A stretch of 64,000 bases of DNA from Microcoleus sp. LEGE 07076 (GTDB lineage: Bacteria; Cyanobacteriota; Cyanobacteriia; Cyanobacteriales; Microcoleaceae), in contig NZ_JADEWV010000002.1 in the NCBI RefSeq assembly GCF_015207455.1, forward strand, positions 1-64,000, written 5' to 3'. The position numbers and the translations under genes were made by a program. Under the pieces are notes generated by a model. That model was not told the origin of the DNA. It saw nothing but the letters and a program-made list of their open reading frames with translations, and searched no databases. Position 1 is the first letter of the stretch. The number at the start of each line of letters is the position of its first letter. Below, in pieces: positions 18,419 to 27,873 of this stretch.

Positions 18419-20974
18419 GTGGAGTCCAAATACAACCCCCAATCCATAGAAGAAAAATGGCAGGAGACATGGGCACAGCAAAACTTAGACCAAATGCCAG
18501 AAGATACCCAAAAGCCTAAATTTTATGCCTTATCCATGTTCCCCTACCCGTCGGGAAACCTGCACATGGGCCACGTCCGCAACTACACAATTATCGATGT
18601 AATTGCCAGACTCAAGCGAATGCAAGGCTATCGCGTACTCAATCCGATGGGATGGGACGCTTTTGGTTTGCCGGCAGAAAATGCGGCCATCGAACGCGGA
18701 ATTCCCCCCGCAAAATGGACTTATCAAAATATTGCCCAAATGAAAGGCTTATTTCAGCGCCTGGGTATTTCTTTCGACTGGACAAAAGAAGTTACAACCT
18801 GTTCTCCCGATTATTATCGGTGGACTCAGTGGCTGTTTTTGCAATTTTTAGAAGCAGGATTAGCGTATCAAAAAGAAGCCGCAGTTAATTGGGACCCCAT
18901 CGACCAAACAGTCTTAGCAAACGAACAAGTAGACAACGAAGGTCGTTCCTGGCGTTCCGGTGCCAAAGTCGAGCGCAAATTATTGCGGCAGTGGTTTCTC
19001 AAAATTACCGATTACGCCGAACAGTTATTAAATGACTTAGACAAATTGCCAGATTGGCCCGAAAGAGTCAAACTAATGCAAGCAAATTGGATCGGTAAAT
19101 CTGTCGGCGCTTACTTGGAATTTCCGATTGTGGGAATCGATGAAAAAATCGCTGTTTTTACCACTCGACCAGACACAGTTTATGGCGTGAGTTACCTTGT
19201 TTTAGCACCGGAACATCCGTTAACTCAGCGCGTGACCACCGCCGACCAAAAAGCCGCTGTTGACACCTTCATCAAAGAAGTTGCATTGCAAAGCGAAATG
19301 GATCGCACGGCTGATGACAAACCGAAGCGCGGTATCCCCACAGGTGGCAAAGTAATCAACCCTTTTAACAATGAAGAAATCCCGATTTGGATCGCCGATT
19401 ACGTGCTGTACGAATACGGCACCGGCGCAGTCATGGGAGTACCCGCCCACGACACCCGAGATTTCAAGTTTGCCAATCAATATGAACTACCTATTAAAGT
19501 AGTAATTGTCGATGATGATGAAGTTCCGCTCACGGAAGCTTACACGGAACCAGGAATTATGATTAATTCCGAAAGCTTCAACGGCATGGATTCAATTAAA
19601 GGCAAAGCCGCAATTATTCAAGCTGCCGTAAATTCAGGTTGTGGCGAAGCGCGAGTGCAATATCGCTTGAGAGATTGGTTGATTTCTAGACAGCGTTATT
19701 GGGGCGCTCCGATTCCGGTAATTCACTGTCCTAAATGCGGAACTGTCCCCGTCCCGCAATCGGATTTACCCGTATTGTTGCCGGAAAATGTGGAATTTAC
19801 GGGCAAGGGTTCGCCGTTGGCGAAGATGGAAGATTGGGTAAATGTTCCTTGTCCGAGTTGCGGCACTCCGGCGAAGCGAGAAACGGATACGATGGATACT
19901 TTTATCGATTCTTCGTGGTATTTCTTGCGCTATCCCGATGCGAAAAATCAAGAGCAAGTTTTCGATTCGGCGAAGACGAATGATTGGATGCCTGTTGACC
20001 AATATGTCGGCGGAATCGAGCACGCAATCCTGCATTTGCTGTATTCGCGGTTCTTTACGAAGGTTTTGCGCGATCGGGGTTTAATCGACTGCGACGAACC
20101 ATTTAAACGCCTGTTAACTCAAGGCATGGTGCAAGCAATGGCCTACAAAAATCCCGTTACTGGCAAATATGTTCCCCCAGCAGATGTAGACCCTGCAAAT
20201 CCCAAAGATCCGCAAACAGGCGAAGCTTTAGAAGTCTTTTATGAGAAAATGTCAAAATCAAAATACAACGGTGTTGACCCCTTGGAAGTTATGGAGAAAT
20301 ATGGGGTAGATACGGCGCGAATGTTTATTTTATTCAAAGCGCCGCCTGAGAAAGATTTGGAGTGGGACGACGCTGATGTAGAAGGACAATTCCGCTTTTT
20401 AAATCGCGTTTGGCGCTTGGTGACAGAGTTTGCTTCACTCCCCCCAGTCCCCCCCGCTCAAGAGGGAGAAAAAGATGTGCTGAGCAAAGCTGAGAAAGAT
20501 TTGCGACGGGCGATTCACACTGCAATTAAGGAAGTGCGAGAAGATTTGGAGGGCGAGTATCAGTTCAACACTGCTGTTTCTGAAATGATGAAATTGAACA
20601 ATGCCCTGGCTGATTCTAAATGTAAAGATTCGCCTGTTTATGCAGAAGGAATTAACACTTTAATTTTGCTGTTAGCGCCTTTTTCACCGCATATTGCTGA
20701 TGAGTTGTGGCATTTGATTGGTAACAGCGAATCGGTGCACACGCAAACTTGGCCGATTGTGGATGTTTCAGCATTAGTTACCGATGAAATTACGCTGGTA
20801 ATTCAGGTGATGGGCAAGACTCGCGGCACAATTCAAGTGCCTTCTGGTGCTGATAAAGCTGGTTTGGAAAAGTTCGCTCGCGAGTCGGAATTGGCGAAGC
20901 GTCACCTGGAAGGTAAGGAGATTAAAAAGGTGATAGTAGTTCCTGGAAAGTTGGTAAATTTCGTGGTAGCTTGA
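18419..20974 (+). CDS. leuS: Leucyl-tRNA synthetase
   Basis: 851 residues from a GTG start; the ATG at 18405 is out of frame. Class I signatures: [15 protein letters not shown] (HIGH equivalent, about 41-55) and KMSKSKYNG (KMSKS, about 615). The editing (CP1) domain occupies about 225-410, and two zinc-type CxxC pairs (CPKCG, CPSCG) lie at about 440-485. The C-terminal anticodon-binding and tail domains are complete. Charges tRNA-Leu in the cytoplasm. Confidence 0.97.
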   Translation: MESKYNPQSIEEKWQETWAQQNLDQMPEDTQKPKFYALSMFPYPSGNLHMGHVRNYTIIDVIARLKRMQGYRVLNPMGWDAFGLPAENAAIERGIPPAKWTYQNIAQMKGLFQRLGISFDWTKEVTTCSPDYYRWTQWLFLQFLEAGLAYQKEAAVNWDPIDQTVLANEQVDNEGRSWRSGAKVERKLLRQWFLKITDYAEQLLNDLDKLPDWPERVKLMQANWIGKSVGAYLEFPIVGIDEKIAVFTTRPDTVYGVSYLVLAPEHPLTQRVTTADQKAAVDTFIKEVALQSEMDRTADDKPKRGIPTGGKVINPFNNEEIPIWIADYVLYEYGTGAVMGVPAHDTRDFKFANQYELPIKVVIVDDDEVPLTEAYTEPGIMINSESFNGMDSIKGKAAIIQAAVNSGCGEARVQYRLRDWLISRQRYWGAPIPVIHCPKCGTVPVPQSDLPVLLPENVEFTGKGSPLAKMEDWVNVPCPSCGTPAKRETDTMDTFIDSSWYFLRYPDAKNQEQVFDSAKTNDWMPVDQYVGGIEHAILHLLYSRFFTKVLRDRGLIDCDEPFKRLLTQGMVQAMAYKNPVTGKYVPPADVDPANPKDPQTGEALEVFYEKMSKSKYNGVDPLEVMEKYGVDTARMFILFKAPPEKDLEWDDADVEGQFRFLNRVWRLVTEFASLPPVPPAQEGEKDVLSKAEKDLRRAIHTAIKEVREDLEGEYQFNTAVSEMMKLNNALADSKCKDSPVYAEGINTLILLLAPFSPHIADELWHLIGNSESVHTQTWPIVDVSALVTDEITLVIQVMGKTRGTIQVPSGADKAGLEKFARESELAKRHLEGKEIKKVIVVPGKLVNFVVA

Positions 20975-21058
20975 TTGTAACTGCTGATAGGTGTCGTACA
21001 CTTATAGGCTCTATACAAGCATAAGCTAATTTTCAAAATCAAAATTGTTGGCGGAGGG

Positions 21059-21874
21059 CTATTGTTGACTATCTGAGTAGACAAGTTGCCCCCGTCTAAC
21101 TAACTTTAAGGGGATTTTAGGATTATTAAGTGCGTCATTTCTGACTCTCAGCTTTTCTTCCCATTCTTGAAATTTAGGTTCTAGAAGTTCAGGTGTGAGT
21201 TTGTAAATTTGTTTGAGAGTTATCCCTTCATATAATCCAATATACCAAGCTCCAAGTTTACGATATTTTTCAAGTATAATTTCATTCAAATGATGGTGAG
21301 TAGTGACCCCACCGCTTCTATTGAGAGCAATATTTATTGTTTTAAGTTCGTATTCTTTTCCTTCAGCATCAATAGCATCGTTTCCTTCACGTCCAGGCGA
21401 TATCCGCAGCCCTAAAAGGATTAATAACTGTAAAGTCTTTCCCCCGTTATCTTGAAAAATATCCGCAATACCATATTCACTAGCCAGATTTTGCAATTCT
21501 TGAATGCTTTTCATAGCATTTTCTAGCCGTTTAGCATCTGAAATGCGTTCTGCATCCGTGGTAACAGCCTCTTCAACAGGCTCCACAACTGACGGAGAAA
21601 CTGGTTCAGCTATTAGGGTGCCAATAATATCTGTACTCTCGCCGCTTTGGCTAAAACTGATTAAATAAGTAGCGGGTACATCGAGGGCTTCAGCTAAAGC
21701 GAAAATAACTTCAAAGGATGGCGATCTTTGGCCGCGTTCCAATAAGCTGATATAGTCAGTAGTCTTGTCTATGAGTTCTGCTAGCTCCTCCTGTGTCATC
21801 CTTTTTTCTCGGCGTAACTGACTTACCTTTGCCGCAAATTGTTGTCTGGCTTCTTTGTAATTCATACCCCTCAC
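21059..21874 (-). CDS. PvuII-type restriction endonuclease fused to an N-terminal C-protein-like HTH
   Basis: 271 residues. Residues about 8-72 form an XRE-type HTH (MTQEELAELIDKTTDYISLL), like the controller (C) proteins of R-M systems. After a linker (about 75-115), residues about 122-271 match R.PvuII throughout: EYGIADIFQDNGGK, GREGNDAIDAEGKEYELK and THHHLNEIILEKYRK. The catalytic triad equivalents are Asp166, Glu176 and Lys178, and the base-contacting histidines are 193-195, so the nuclease should cut CAGCTG as a homodimer. In PvuII itself C and R are separate overlapping genes; here they are one polypeptide. An alternative start lies three codons in. The methyltransferase gene is divergent. 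Confidence 0.92.
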   Translation of the reverse strand: MRGMNYKEARQQFAAKVSQLRREKRMTQEELAELIDKTTDYISLLERGQRSPSFEVIFALAEALDVPATYLISFSQSGESTDIIGTLIAEPVSPSVVEPVEEAVTTDAERISDAKRLENAMKSIQELQNLASEYGIADIFQDNGGKTLQLLILLGLRISPGREGNDAIDAEGKEYELKTINIALNRSGGVTTHHHLNEIILEKYRKLGAWYIGLYEGITLKQIYKLTPELLEPKFQEWEEKLRVRNDALNNPKIPLKLVRRGQLVYSDSQQ

Positions 21875-21886
21875 AATTCGTAAAAA

Positions 21887-21901
21887 CGAACTGAAAGTTC
21901 G
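21887..21901. promoter_or_regulatory. Perfect inverted repeat, candidate C-box
   Basis: CGAACT-gaa-AGTTCG is a perfect 6-bp inverted repeat ending 12 bases upstream of the fusion gene's start. The ACTnnnAGT core resembles C-protein operators. It could be the autoregulatory site of the fused HTH; no binding data. Confidence 0.5.
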
Positions 21902-21939
21902 CTTTTTGAATGGTACGAAGAATTTTTACACGAGACAAC

Positions 21940-21990
21940 GTACGGAAAGTACGGATTTATTCAGACTGACAGTACGGATTGTCATATAAT
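21940..21990 (+). promoter_or_regulatory. Methyltransferase promoter with GTACGGA repeats
   Basis: GTACGGA occurs at 21940, 21949 and 21972, the last two within the 10-mer AGTACGGATT (21948-21957 and 21971-21980). GACA...TGTC (21968-21971, 21980-21983) forms a short dyad over the third copy. A perfect TATAAT at 21985-21990 is a likely -10 box for the methyltransferase, so the repeats lie where a regulator would control it. Confidence 0.5.
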
Positions 21991-22036
21991 GAGAGCAGGC
22001 TGTGTCTGTTGTACCTTAAACTAATCTAAATTACAC

Positions 22037-23041
22037 ATGAGTAACATTTGGCCCGCCCCAGTTTATACCACGAAATACGGTCAATCTTATTTGGGAGATT
22101 CTCTTCATCTCCTGAATAGTCTTGCTAGCAATTCTGTAGATTTGGTGATTACATCCCCTCCTTTTGCATTGCAACGCAAAAAGAGTTATGGAAATGAAGA
22201 TCAAGATTTATATGTTGATTGGCTGCTGGGCTTTGCTTCTGAAATTAAAAGAGTTCTCAAGGATACTGGAAGTTTTGTTATAGACCTTGGAGGTGCTTAT
22301 CAAAAAGGAATACCTGTACGCTCGCTGTACAATTATCGCGTCCTGATTAGGTTATGTGACGAATATGAATTTAAACTTGCTCAAGAATTTTTCTGGTTTA
22401 ATCCTTCAAAACTTCCATCTCCTATAGAGTGGGTGAATAAAAAGAAAATTAGAGCTAAAGATTCTGTGAATACTGTTTGGTGGCTTTCTAAAACTAATCA
22501 GCCTCAAGCGAATGTTACTAAAGTTAAAGTAGAGTATTCTGATAGAATGAAAAAACTTTTAAAAAAGGCTGATGAATTTTACACGCCCAAAGAACGTCCT
22601 TCCGGCCACAATATTAGCGAGCGATTTGCCAAAGATAATGGAGGTGCAATTCCATCTAATTTGCTAGAAATTGCTAATTCAGAAAGTAATTCTCAATACT
22701 TGCGTTGGTGCAAAGAGTTTAATGTTAAGGTGCATCCAGCACGCTTTCCTCAAAGATTGCCGTCATTTTTTATAAATTTTCTGACTGAACCAGGAAACTT
22801 GGTAGTAGATATTTTTTCGGGTTCTAATACTACTGGTCATGCAGCAGAAGAATTATCAAGAAAATGGATAAGTTTTGAAAAGGAAAAACAATATATTGCT
22901 GCATCAATATTTAGATTTTTGCCTCAAGAATCTTTTGGGCAAGCGGAGACAATATACCACCAATTGTTAACTGAGGAATCATCAGGATTGATTTTACCTC
23001 AAAATAGGCTACTTTTTGAACTTAATAATTATTGTTTTTAG
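22037..23041 (+). CDS. PvuII-type N4-cytosine DNA methyltransferase
   Basis: 334 residues, colinear with M.PvuII. It has SPPF (about 40-43, the N4-cytosine/N6-adenine catalytic motif), YGNEDQDLYVDWLLGFA, FWFNPSKLPSPIEWVNKKKI, DRMKKLLKKADEFYTPKERP and the C-terminal SAM-binding DIFSGSNTTGHAAEE (permuted order). It should methylate the inner cytosine of CAGCTG and protect the host. The gene is notably more AT-rich than its neighbours, consistent with horizontal acquisition. It is divergent from the endonuclease, as in the PvuII system. Confidence 0.92.
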   Translation: MSNIWPAPVYTTKYGQSYLGDSLHLLNSLASNSVDLVITSPPFALQRKKSYGNEDQDLYVDWLLGFASEIKRVLKDTGSFVIDLGGAYQKGIPVRSLYNYRVLIRLCDEYEFKLAQEFFWFNPSKLPSPIEWVNKKKIRAKDSVNTVWWLSKTNQPQANVTKVKVEYSDRMKKLLKKADEFYTPKERPSGHNISERFAKDNGGAIPSNLLEIANSESNSQYLRWCKEFNVKVHPARFPQRLPSFFINFLTEPGNLVVDIFSGSNTTGHAAEELSRKWISFEKEKQYIAASIFRFLPQESFGQAETIYHQLLTEESSGLILPQNRLLFELNNYCF

Positions 23042-23063
23042 TGGGCTAAGTCGTCGATTTTTG

Positions 23064-23969
23064 ATGAGAGTTTCCACAATGCTCGAAATAGAAAATATCT
23101 CCAGACAGTGTTTTAAGTTGCTATTTTTTATAGGAAAGATTTTGGCGATCGCCTACATTGCTTCTTGTATACTCTTGTTTATTCTGCAAACTCGTTTGAT
23201 ATTTGGGCCAACACCTACGATCGCCAAAACACCGGATGCCTTTAACATTGCTTACGAGGAAGTTTGGCTACCAGTTAAAGCTCGATCGCCCAAAATAGAG
23301 AAACTTAACGGTTGGTGGCTGCCGGCGGCGACTCCACAGCCACTAGGAACCCTATTGTACCTGCACGGTAGGGGTTTTAACATCGGCGCGAATATCAATC
23401 AGTCTTACCGCTTTCGGCAATTGGGTTTTTCGGTATTGCTGATAGATTACCGGGGTTACGGCCGTAGTCAAGGCAGTTTTCCCAGTGAAGCTCGGATATA
23501 CGAAGACGCAGAAATAGCTTATAATTATTTAGTGAAACAGCGGCAATTGTCGCCCAGCGAAATCTTTTTGTACGGTCATTCAATGGGAGGTGCTGTTGCT
23601 GTGGAATTAGCGATCGCCCATCCAGAAGCTGCGGGATTAATTGTTCAAAGTTCGTTCACTTCAATGCTGGATATGGTAGAACGCTACAGTATGATGCGGC
23701 TGTTTCCGGTGCGGCTGCTGCTGCGGCAAAAGTTTGATTCTTTGACTAAGATTAAATTGCTGCAAATTCCGGTTTTGTTTGTACACGGAACTGCCGATCC
23801 TTTGATTCCTGCTGCGATGAGTAAAAAGTTGTATGCTGGTTCTCCCGAACCCAAGCAAATTTTGCTGGTTCCTAATGCTAAGCACAATAATGGAGATGCT
23901 TTTTTCAACAGCAGGGAATACCGCCAAACAATTGTTAATTTCGCAGCAGATACATCTACAATGAGATGA
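23064..23969 (+). CDS. Alpha/beta hydrolase, membrane-anchored
   Basis: About 301 residues from ATG 23064; ATG 23079 is equally possible, while an upstream non-ATG start would overlap the methyltransferase gene. A hydrophobic anchor lies near the N-terminus (LLFFIGKILAIAYIASCILL). The fold shows LLYLHGRGFNIG (oxyanion HG), DYRGYGRSQG, the nucleophile elbow YGHSMGG, the acid Asp in VHGTADPLIP and the His in NAKHNNGDAF. It is BEM46/YqkD-like; substrate unknown. Confidence 0.85.
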   Translation: MRVSTMLEIENISRQCFKLLFFIGKILAIAYIASCILLFILQTRLIFGPTPTIAKTPDAFNIAYEEVWLPVKARSPKIEKLNGWWLPAATPQPLGTLLYLHGRGFNIGANINQSYRFRQLGFSVLLIDYRGYGRSQGSFPSEARIYEDAEIAYNYLVKQRQLSPSEIFLYGHSMGGAVAVELAIAHPEAAGLIVQSSFTSMLDMVERYSMMRLFPVRLLLRQKFDSLTKIKLLQIPVLFVHGTADPLIPAAMSKKLYAGSPEPKQILLVPNAKHNNGDAFFNSREYRQTIVNFAADTSTMR

Positions 23970-23985
23970 ATCCAGATTGCGCTAC

Positions 23986-24849
23986 CTATCTGTAAATTAT
24001 TTGTACTTTATCTCCCAATTCTAGCTGCAAGACAGATTGAGCGCTGCCGCCGCAAACGGCAATTTCTACCCAACCGTCAGAACCAGTTATGGCAATTAAA
24101 TCCCCTGGCTTGCTGTCGCTGTAGGTTTTACCGCTGGGGATGCAAATTGCATCAAAATTATTGCTAATTGTGACTGACCAATTGTTCCCTGTAATGCAAT
24201 TAGTCGGGATATTTGTAATTAGATTACCGAAGCGATCGCAATATTGAACGCAACCTTCGATACCTGTGGCTGTAACGGTACAATTTGGTATCTGTAGCTG
24301 CACTAAACTTGCAGGGTCTATCTGCTCTCCCAACTCCTCCAACCGCACCCCATTCGCCAAATGAGCGCCCGCAGCAGCGAAAATATCGCGGCCGTGAAAA
24401 GTGCTGCTGGGTTCAGGTGTGCGCCAGTATTTAGAATTAGTCAGTTCGACGGCGGCGATCCTCTTCGTTGGCGCAGCCCCCGTAGGGGCGGGCTTTCCTT
24501 CGGATCGCTTCGCTAACGCTAACGCCCTTTCCCGATTCAACACTCCGCTAAACAAGCCGTTATCCGGCCCGACAAGGAAGCAATTAGCACATTTAATGGC
24601 GATCGCCCTTCTGCTACTTCCTACCCCCGGATCGACGACAGCAACGTGCACCGTTTCCGCTGGAAAATAAGCAAAAGCAGTCATCAAACAAAACCTGGCC
24701 GCCGCAATATTTTGAGATGGTATTTGGTGCGTAATGTCAATCACTTTGAGTTCAGGGTTGATTTGGGCGATCGTACCTTTCATCACTCCCACATAAACAT
24801 CACTCAATCCAAAATCCGTCAGTAGAGTTATAATTCTATTTTTAGACAT
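23986..24849 (-). CDS. SAM hydroxide adenosyltransferase (DUF62 family), with repeat-encoded insertion
   Basis: 287 residues. N-terminal TLLTDFGLSDVYVGVMKG, VVDPGVGS and FLVGPDNGLFSGVL identify the SAM-hydrolysing family related to fluorinase and chlorinase, which splits S-adenosylmethionine to adenosine and methionine. Between SGVL and IAAVELTNSKYW about 25 residues (RERALALAKRSEGKPAPTGA...) have no counterpart in the family. They are encoded by a palindromic repeat at about 24456-24533. The start codon lies only 18 bases from that of the divergent DUF3598 gene. Confidence 0.85.
   Translation of the reverse strand: MSKNRIITLLTDFGLSDVYVGVMKGTIAQINPELKVIDITHQIPSQNIAAARFCLMTAFAYFPAETVHVAVVDPGVGSSRRAIAIKCANCFLVGPDNGLFSGVLNRERALALAKRSEGKPAPTGAAPTKRIAAVELTNSKYWRTPEPSSTFHGRDIFAAAGAHLANGVRLEELGEQIDPASLVQLQIPNCTVTATGIEGCVQYCDRFGNLITNIPTNCITGNNWSVTISNNFDAICIPSGKTYSDSKPGDLIAITGSDGWVEIAVCGGSAQSVLQLELGDKVQIIYR
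24456..24533. repeat. Palindromic repeat inserted in frame within a CDS
   Basis: Contains GCAGCCCCCGTAGGGGCGGGC and, further on, CGGATCGCTTCGCTAACGC, sequences typical of dispersed cyanobacterial repeats rather than of protein-coding DNA. Length is about 75 bases (25 codons), so the adenosyltransferase reading frame is preserved. Confidence 0.65.
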
Positions 24850-24867
24850 ATATCAAAAGGTAAAAAT

Positions 24868-25719
24868 ATGGGATCGCAATGGGAAAACTTTCTGCAAAAT
24901 ATGGGAGAATGGCACGGTTCCTTCACTCAGCTATCAGCGCGAGGAGAGGTAATTCAAGATACTCCCAGCATTATTTCTCTCGAAGGACTCAATGACAACA
25001 AAACAGTGCGTTTAAAACTCCAGCGCTTTTCCCCAAATCCTAGTGGCGGCGAACCGGAAGTTAGCGAACTTGTTCGAGAATATCAGAATTTGGGACGGGA
25101 TATCCTGTTTTTTGAGGATGGAGATTTTTGTCAGGGTAGTATTCAATTAGCGCCTTATTCTGAGTTTGGTGCCGAGTTTGGTTTTATCTACAACTATCGG
25201 CGGTTGCGCTTCGTTCAACTCTACAATACCGACGGTCATTTATCCAAACTCACCTTAATTCGCGAAAAACAGCTTGATAAAAATATCCCCGAACGTCCCC
25301 CTTTAACTGTTGATGCTTTGCTGGGAGAATGGGAGGGCGAAGCCGTGACAATGTATCCAGACTCGCGAAATCCTGATTCCTATTCTACAAATTTACAATT
25401 GCATTTGGATGCAGCCGATCGCCTCATGCAAAAAATCACTTTTGGCGATAGTCTCAATCCTCAGATTATCGCTTCTAGCGCCAGGATTGACGGTTCGGTT
25501 CTCTATTTTAACGAAGGTTCTGCGCCGATGCAAGTGGTGTTGCTTCCTGACGGCGGTTCTTGTACAATACCCGTGAAAGTTGAATTCAGAAAGCCTACTT
25601 TTTTTGAGGCTGGTTGGTTGGTTGAACCGAATTTGCGATTTCGGATGATGCGAAGTTATAACGATCGGGGTGAATGGATCAGTTTGACTTTAATTAAAGA
25701 ACGGAAAATTAGTCATTAG
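24868..25719 (+). CDS. DUF3598 protein (lipocalin-like, cyanobacterial)
   Basis: 283 residues. The N-terminus QWENFLQNMGEWHGSFTQLS and the repeated ..GEWEGEAVTMYPDSR.. halves are characteristic of DUF3598, a two-barrel family found in cyanobacteria and plastids. The exact role is not known; similarity to bilin-binding CpeS-type barrels has been noted for related folds. A weak AAGG ribosome site precedes ATG 24868. Confidence 0.8.
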   Translation: MGSQWENFLQNMGEWHGSFTQLSARGEVIQDTPSIISLEGLNDNKTVRLKLQRFSPNPSGGEPEVSELVREYQNLGRDILFFEDGDFCQGSIQLAPYSEFGAEFGFIYNYRRLRFVQLYNTDGHLSKLTLIREKQLDKNIPERPPLTVDALLGEWEGEAVTMYPDSRNPDSYSTNLQLHLDAADRLMQKITFGDSLNPQIIASSARIDGSVLYFNEGSAPMQVVLLPDGGSCTIPVKVEFRKPTFFEAGWLVEPNLRFRMMRSYNDRGEWISLTLIKERKISH

Positions 25720-25879
25720 TCACTAGGGGCGGTGCCAAGAGTGCCCGCCCTCAAGCGTCAGTAGTCGTAGGTTGCGTCGCCACCTCTAATCCCTAAAAAA
25801 ATCGACTTTTCGAGCAGCGACGCACCTTAGCATTAGTCCGCGGTCATGATATCATGCCTAGTCGATTGCTTTTGAAAAA

Positions 25880-25942
25880 GTTTGTAGTAAGGACTTTAGT
25901 CCTTATTTACTATAATTGAGGACTAAAGTCTTCACTACAAAC
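25880..25942. repeat. Dispersed palindrome family A, copy 1
   Basis: GTTTGTAGTAAGGACTTTAG at the left is mirrored by its near-complement at the right, separated by a short AT-rich loop. Other copies: 37541-37598, 50462-50519, 50539-50596. Confidence 0.85.
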
Positions 25943-25946
25943 CTTT

Positions 25947-26624
25947 TTAGGAAGCAGATTTTGTTTCTTGGGTTTGCGACTGAATCACAGCACTCCAATC
26001 ATCATTGTCAACCGCAGATTCTAAATCCTTACCGCGTTCTGCATCACTTTTTGTTGCTGTTTCTAACTCTTTGGTAAGAGTGGAATCAGCCATTGCTTTA
26101 CGCAATTTTAGCTTCTTTTCTTCATAAGCTTTTTGTTCGTCAGCAGACATAGCAGCGCGGGCTGCTGCACCTACCGTACTCGCCCACATTTCGCTGTCTG
26201 CGCCGTTTCCAGGGGGAATGCTGCCGAGTTCTGCTATCCAAGAATCGCGCAAGTTTTCCATTTCTTCCCGCTTGGGAAATTTGAAAGTTTGCACGCGCAG
26301 AAATGCACAATTTTCGCTGCCATTTTGGGCGATGTGACCGTTGAGAGAAAGCAGGATATTTCGCGAATAACCTATATACTGAGTTTGATGGGAATTGTCG
26401 ATTACGGCATAAACACCGGCGACTTTGGCGTTAGTTGCCAAATCTCGCCACGTATCGATCGCCATTATTTGCGTTCCGTCATTTTCTAATGCCGGAATTG
26501 CCGCGACTGCGCTGTGTTCTGAGTCGGAACTGTATAAAAAATTGTGCAGTCCTTCATGGGCTACAGGTACGTTTTGATGTTCGATTGGTACATCTTGACT
26601 GACATTTACTGGATTGACTTCCAT
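25947..26624 (-). CDS. GIY-YIG nuclease-like protein
   Basis: 225 residues. GVYAVIDNSHQTQYIGYSRN (about 71-90) matches the GIY-YIG core, and R/H residues follow (LNGHIAQ). A Lys/Glu-rich helical tail (about 165-225) is likely a coiled or disordered extension. The family includes homing nucleases and repair enzymes, but stand-alone cyanobacterial members like this are uncharacterised. The usual catalytic Glu cannot be assigned with certainty. Confidence 0.7.
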   Translation of the reverse strand: MEVNPVNVSQDVPIEHQNVPVAHEGLHNFLYSSDSEHSAVAAIPALENDGTQIMAIDTWRDLATNAKVAGVYAVIDNSHQTQYIGYSRNILLSLNGHIAQNGSENCAFLRVQTFKFPKREEMENLRDSWIAELGSIPPGNGADSEMWASTVGAAARAAMSADEQKAYEEKKLKLRKAMADSTLTKELETATKSDAERGKDLESAVDNDDWSAVIQSQTQETKSAS

Positions 26625-26773
26625 AAAACCAACTTCCTCAAAAACTGTAAGTTTACGAATTAAATCCCGCTTTCAGGGGCGGGAGCGGGGGCCGAGCCCT
26701 ACTCCCCACTATAAAATTCTCTTTGTGGAACAGGCCCGAAAGCCTGTTCTCTTGTTTTTTTGCCCTTATCTAC

Positions 26774-27637
26774 TTAACTTACGGCTATTTGTTGGATTTC
26801 CGCGTCAGTTAATTTAACTTCGATCGCCCGCACGGAGTCTTCGATACTCGATATTTTTGTCGCAGCCGGAATCGGCACGACGCAAGGAGATTTTGCCATC
26901 AACCAAGCTAATACTATACAGTAAACTGAAACCTCTTTTTCTGCCGCTAATTTGGCGATCGCAGGTATATCTTGCAAGCTGGTGACGCGGCGGCTTCCCC
27001 CCAAAGGACTCCAGGGAAAAAATGTCAGTTTTTCTGCTTCGCAATATTCCAGTACGCCGTCGGATTCCGGCTGTCTGTGCCACGGATTGTACTGATTCTG
27101 CACCGAGACAATTTCTACTGTATCGCGGGCGCGTTTGATCTGCTCTACAGAAAAATTGGAAACTCCAACAAATCGAATCATTCCTGCTTCTACTGCTTCT
27201 TTTGCCGGTGCTAGGGCTGCTTCGATTGTATAGCCCGGATCGGGCGAGTGATACTGCCAAAGGTCGATCGGCTTCTCGCCGCCAAGCGCTTCAAAACTTT
27301 CCCGAATTGTCTGGCGCAAATGGTGGGGATTGCCGTTGCGCGTCCAAGCACCTTGAGGCCGCATTAAGCCGCCTTTAGTGGCGACAGTAACAGCCCGAAT
27401 ATCTCCGGTGTACTCTTGCAAAGCTTTAGCAATCAGGTGCTCGTTGTGGTGTTTGTCGGATTCATCTTCGCAGTAAGAATCTGCCGTATCAATCAGCGTG
27501 ACACCCAAATCCAGGGCGCGATGAATTACCGCAATTGCTTGCGATTCAGGCGGCCGGCCGCTTAACGACATCGGCATACCTCCCAGACCGATCGCGCCGA
27601 TGTTAAAATTAGTGTTTCCCAGTTTTTTTGTTTTCAT
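26774..27637 (-). CDS. Aldo/keto reductase
   Basis: 287 residues, a TIM barrel. Catalytic tetrad positions are visible: Asp and Tyr in LIDTADSYCED, Lys in TVATKGGLM, and His in IDLWQYHSPDPG. GVSNFSVEQIKRA is the conserved strand-6 motif. It reduces aldehydes or ketones with NADPH; substrate unknown. It is monocistronic by spacing. Confidence 0.9.
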   Translation of the reverse strand: MKTKKLGNTNFNIGAIGLGGMPMSLSGRPPESQAIAVIHRALDLGVTLIDTADSYCEDESDKHHNEHLIAKALQEYTGDIRAVTVATKGGLMRPQGAWTRNGNPHHLRQTIRESFEALGGEKPIDLWQYHSPDPGYTIEAALAPAKEAVEAGMIRFVGVSNFSVEQIKRARDTVEIVSVQNQYNPWHRQPESDGVLEYCEAEKLTFFPWSPLGGSRRVTSLQDIPAIAKLAAEKEVSVYCIVLAWLMAKSPCVVPIPAATKISSIEDSVRAIEVKLTDAEIQQIAVS

Positions 27638-27873
27638 TCGTTAGCCCTCGTTTCCGTAGTTTCTTGAGAGTTTAGATTTCAAGGATATCTTGAAATTTTA
27701 CATTTTTTTTTCCGAATATAAGTAGAGGCAGATTTTTTTCTATATTTTTTATGTAAGCTGTACCGTATTTGAATTTACAGATCGACTATTCCCCACTCCT
27801 CAAACCTTCTCCCCCTCTCCCCCTCAAACATCACAGACAATCTCTTGCTGCGCTGCCAACCTTAGCTGCTTAC

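Noticed and set aside
26729-26761. GAACAGGC..GCCTGTTC stem followed by a T-rich run, looking like a terminator
   Set aside because: The T-run is on the plus strand, but both flanking genes are on the minus strand; the stem belongs to the dispersed AACAGGC palindrome family.
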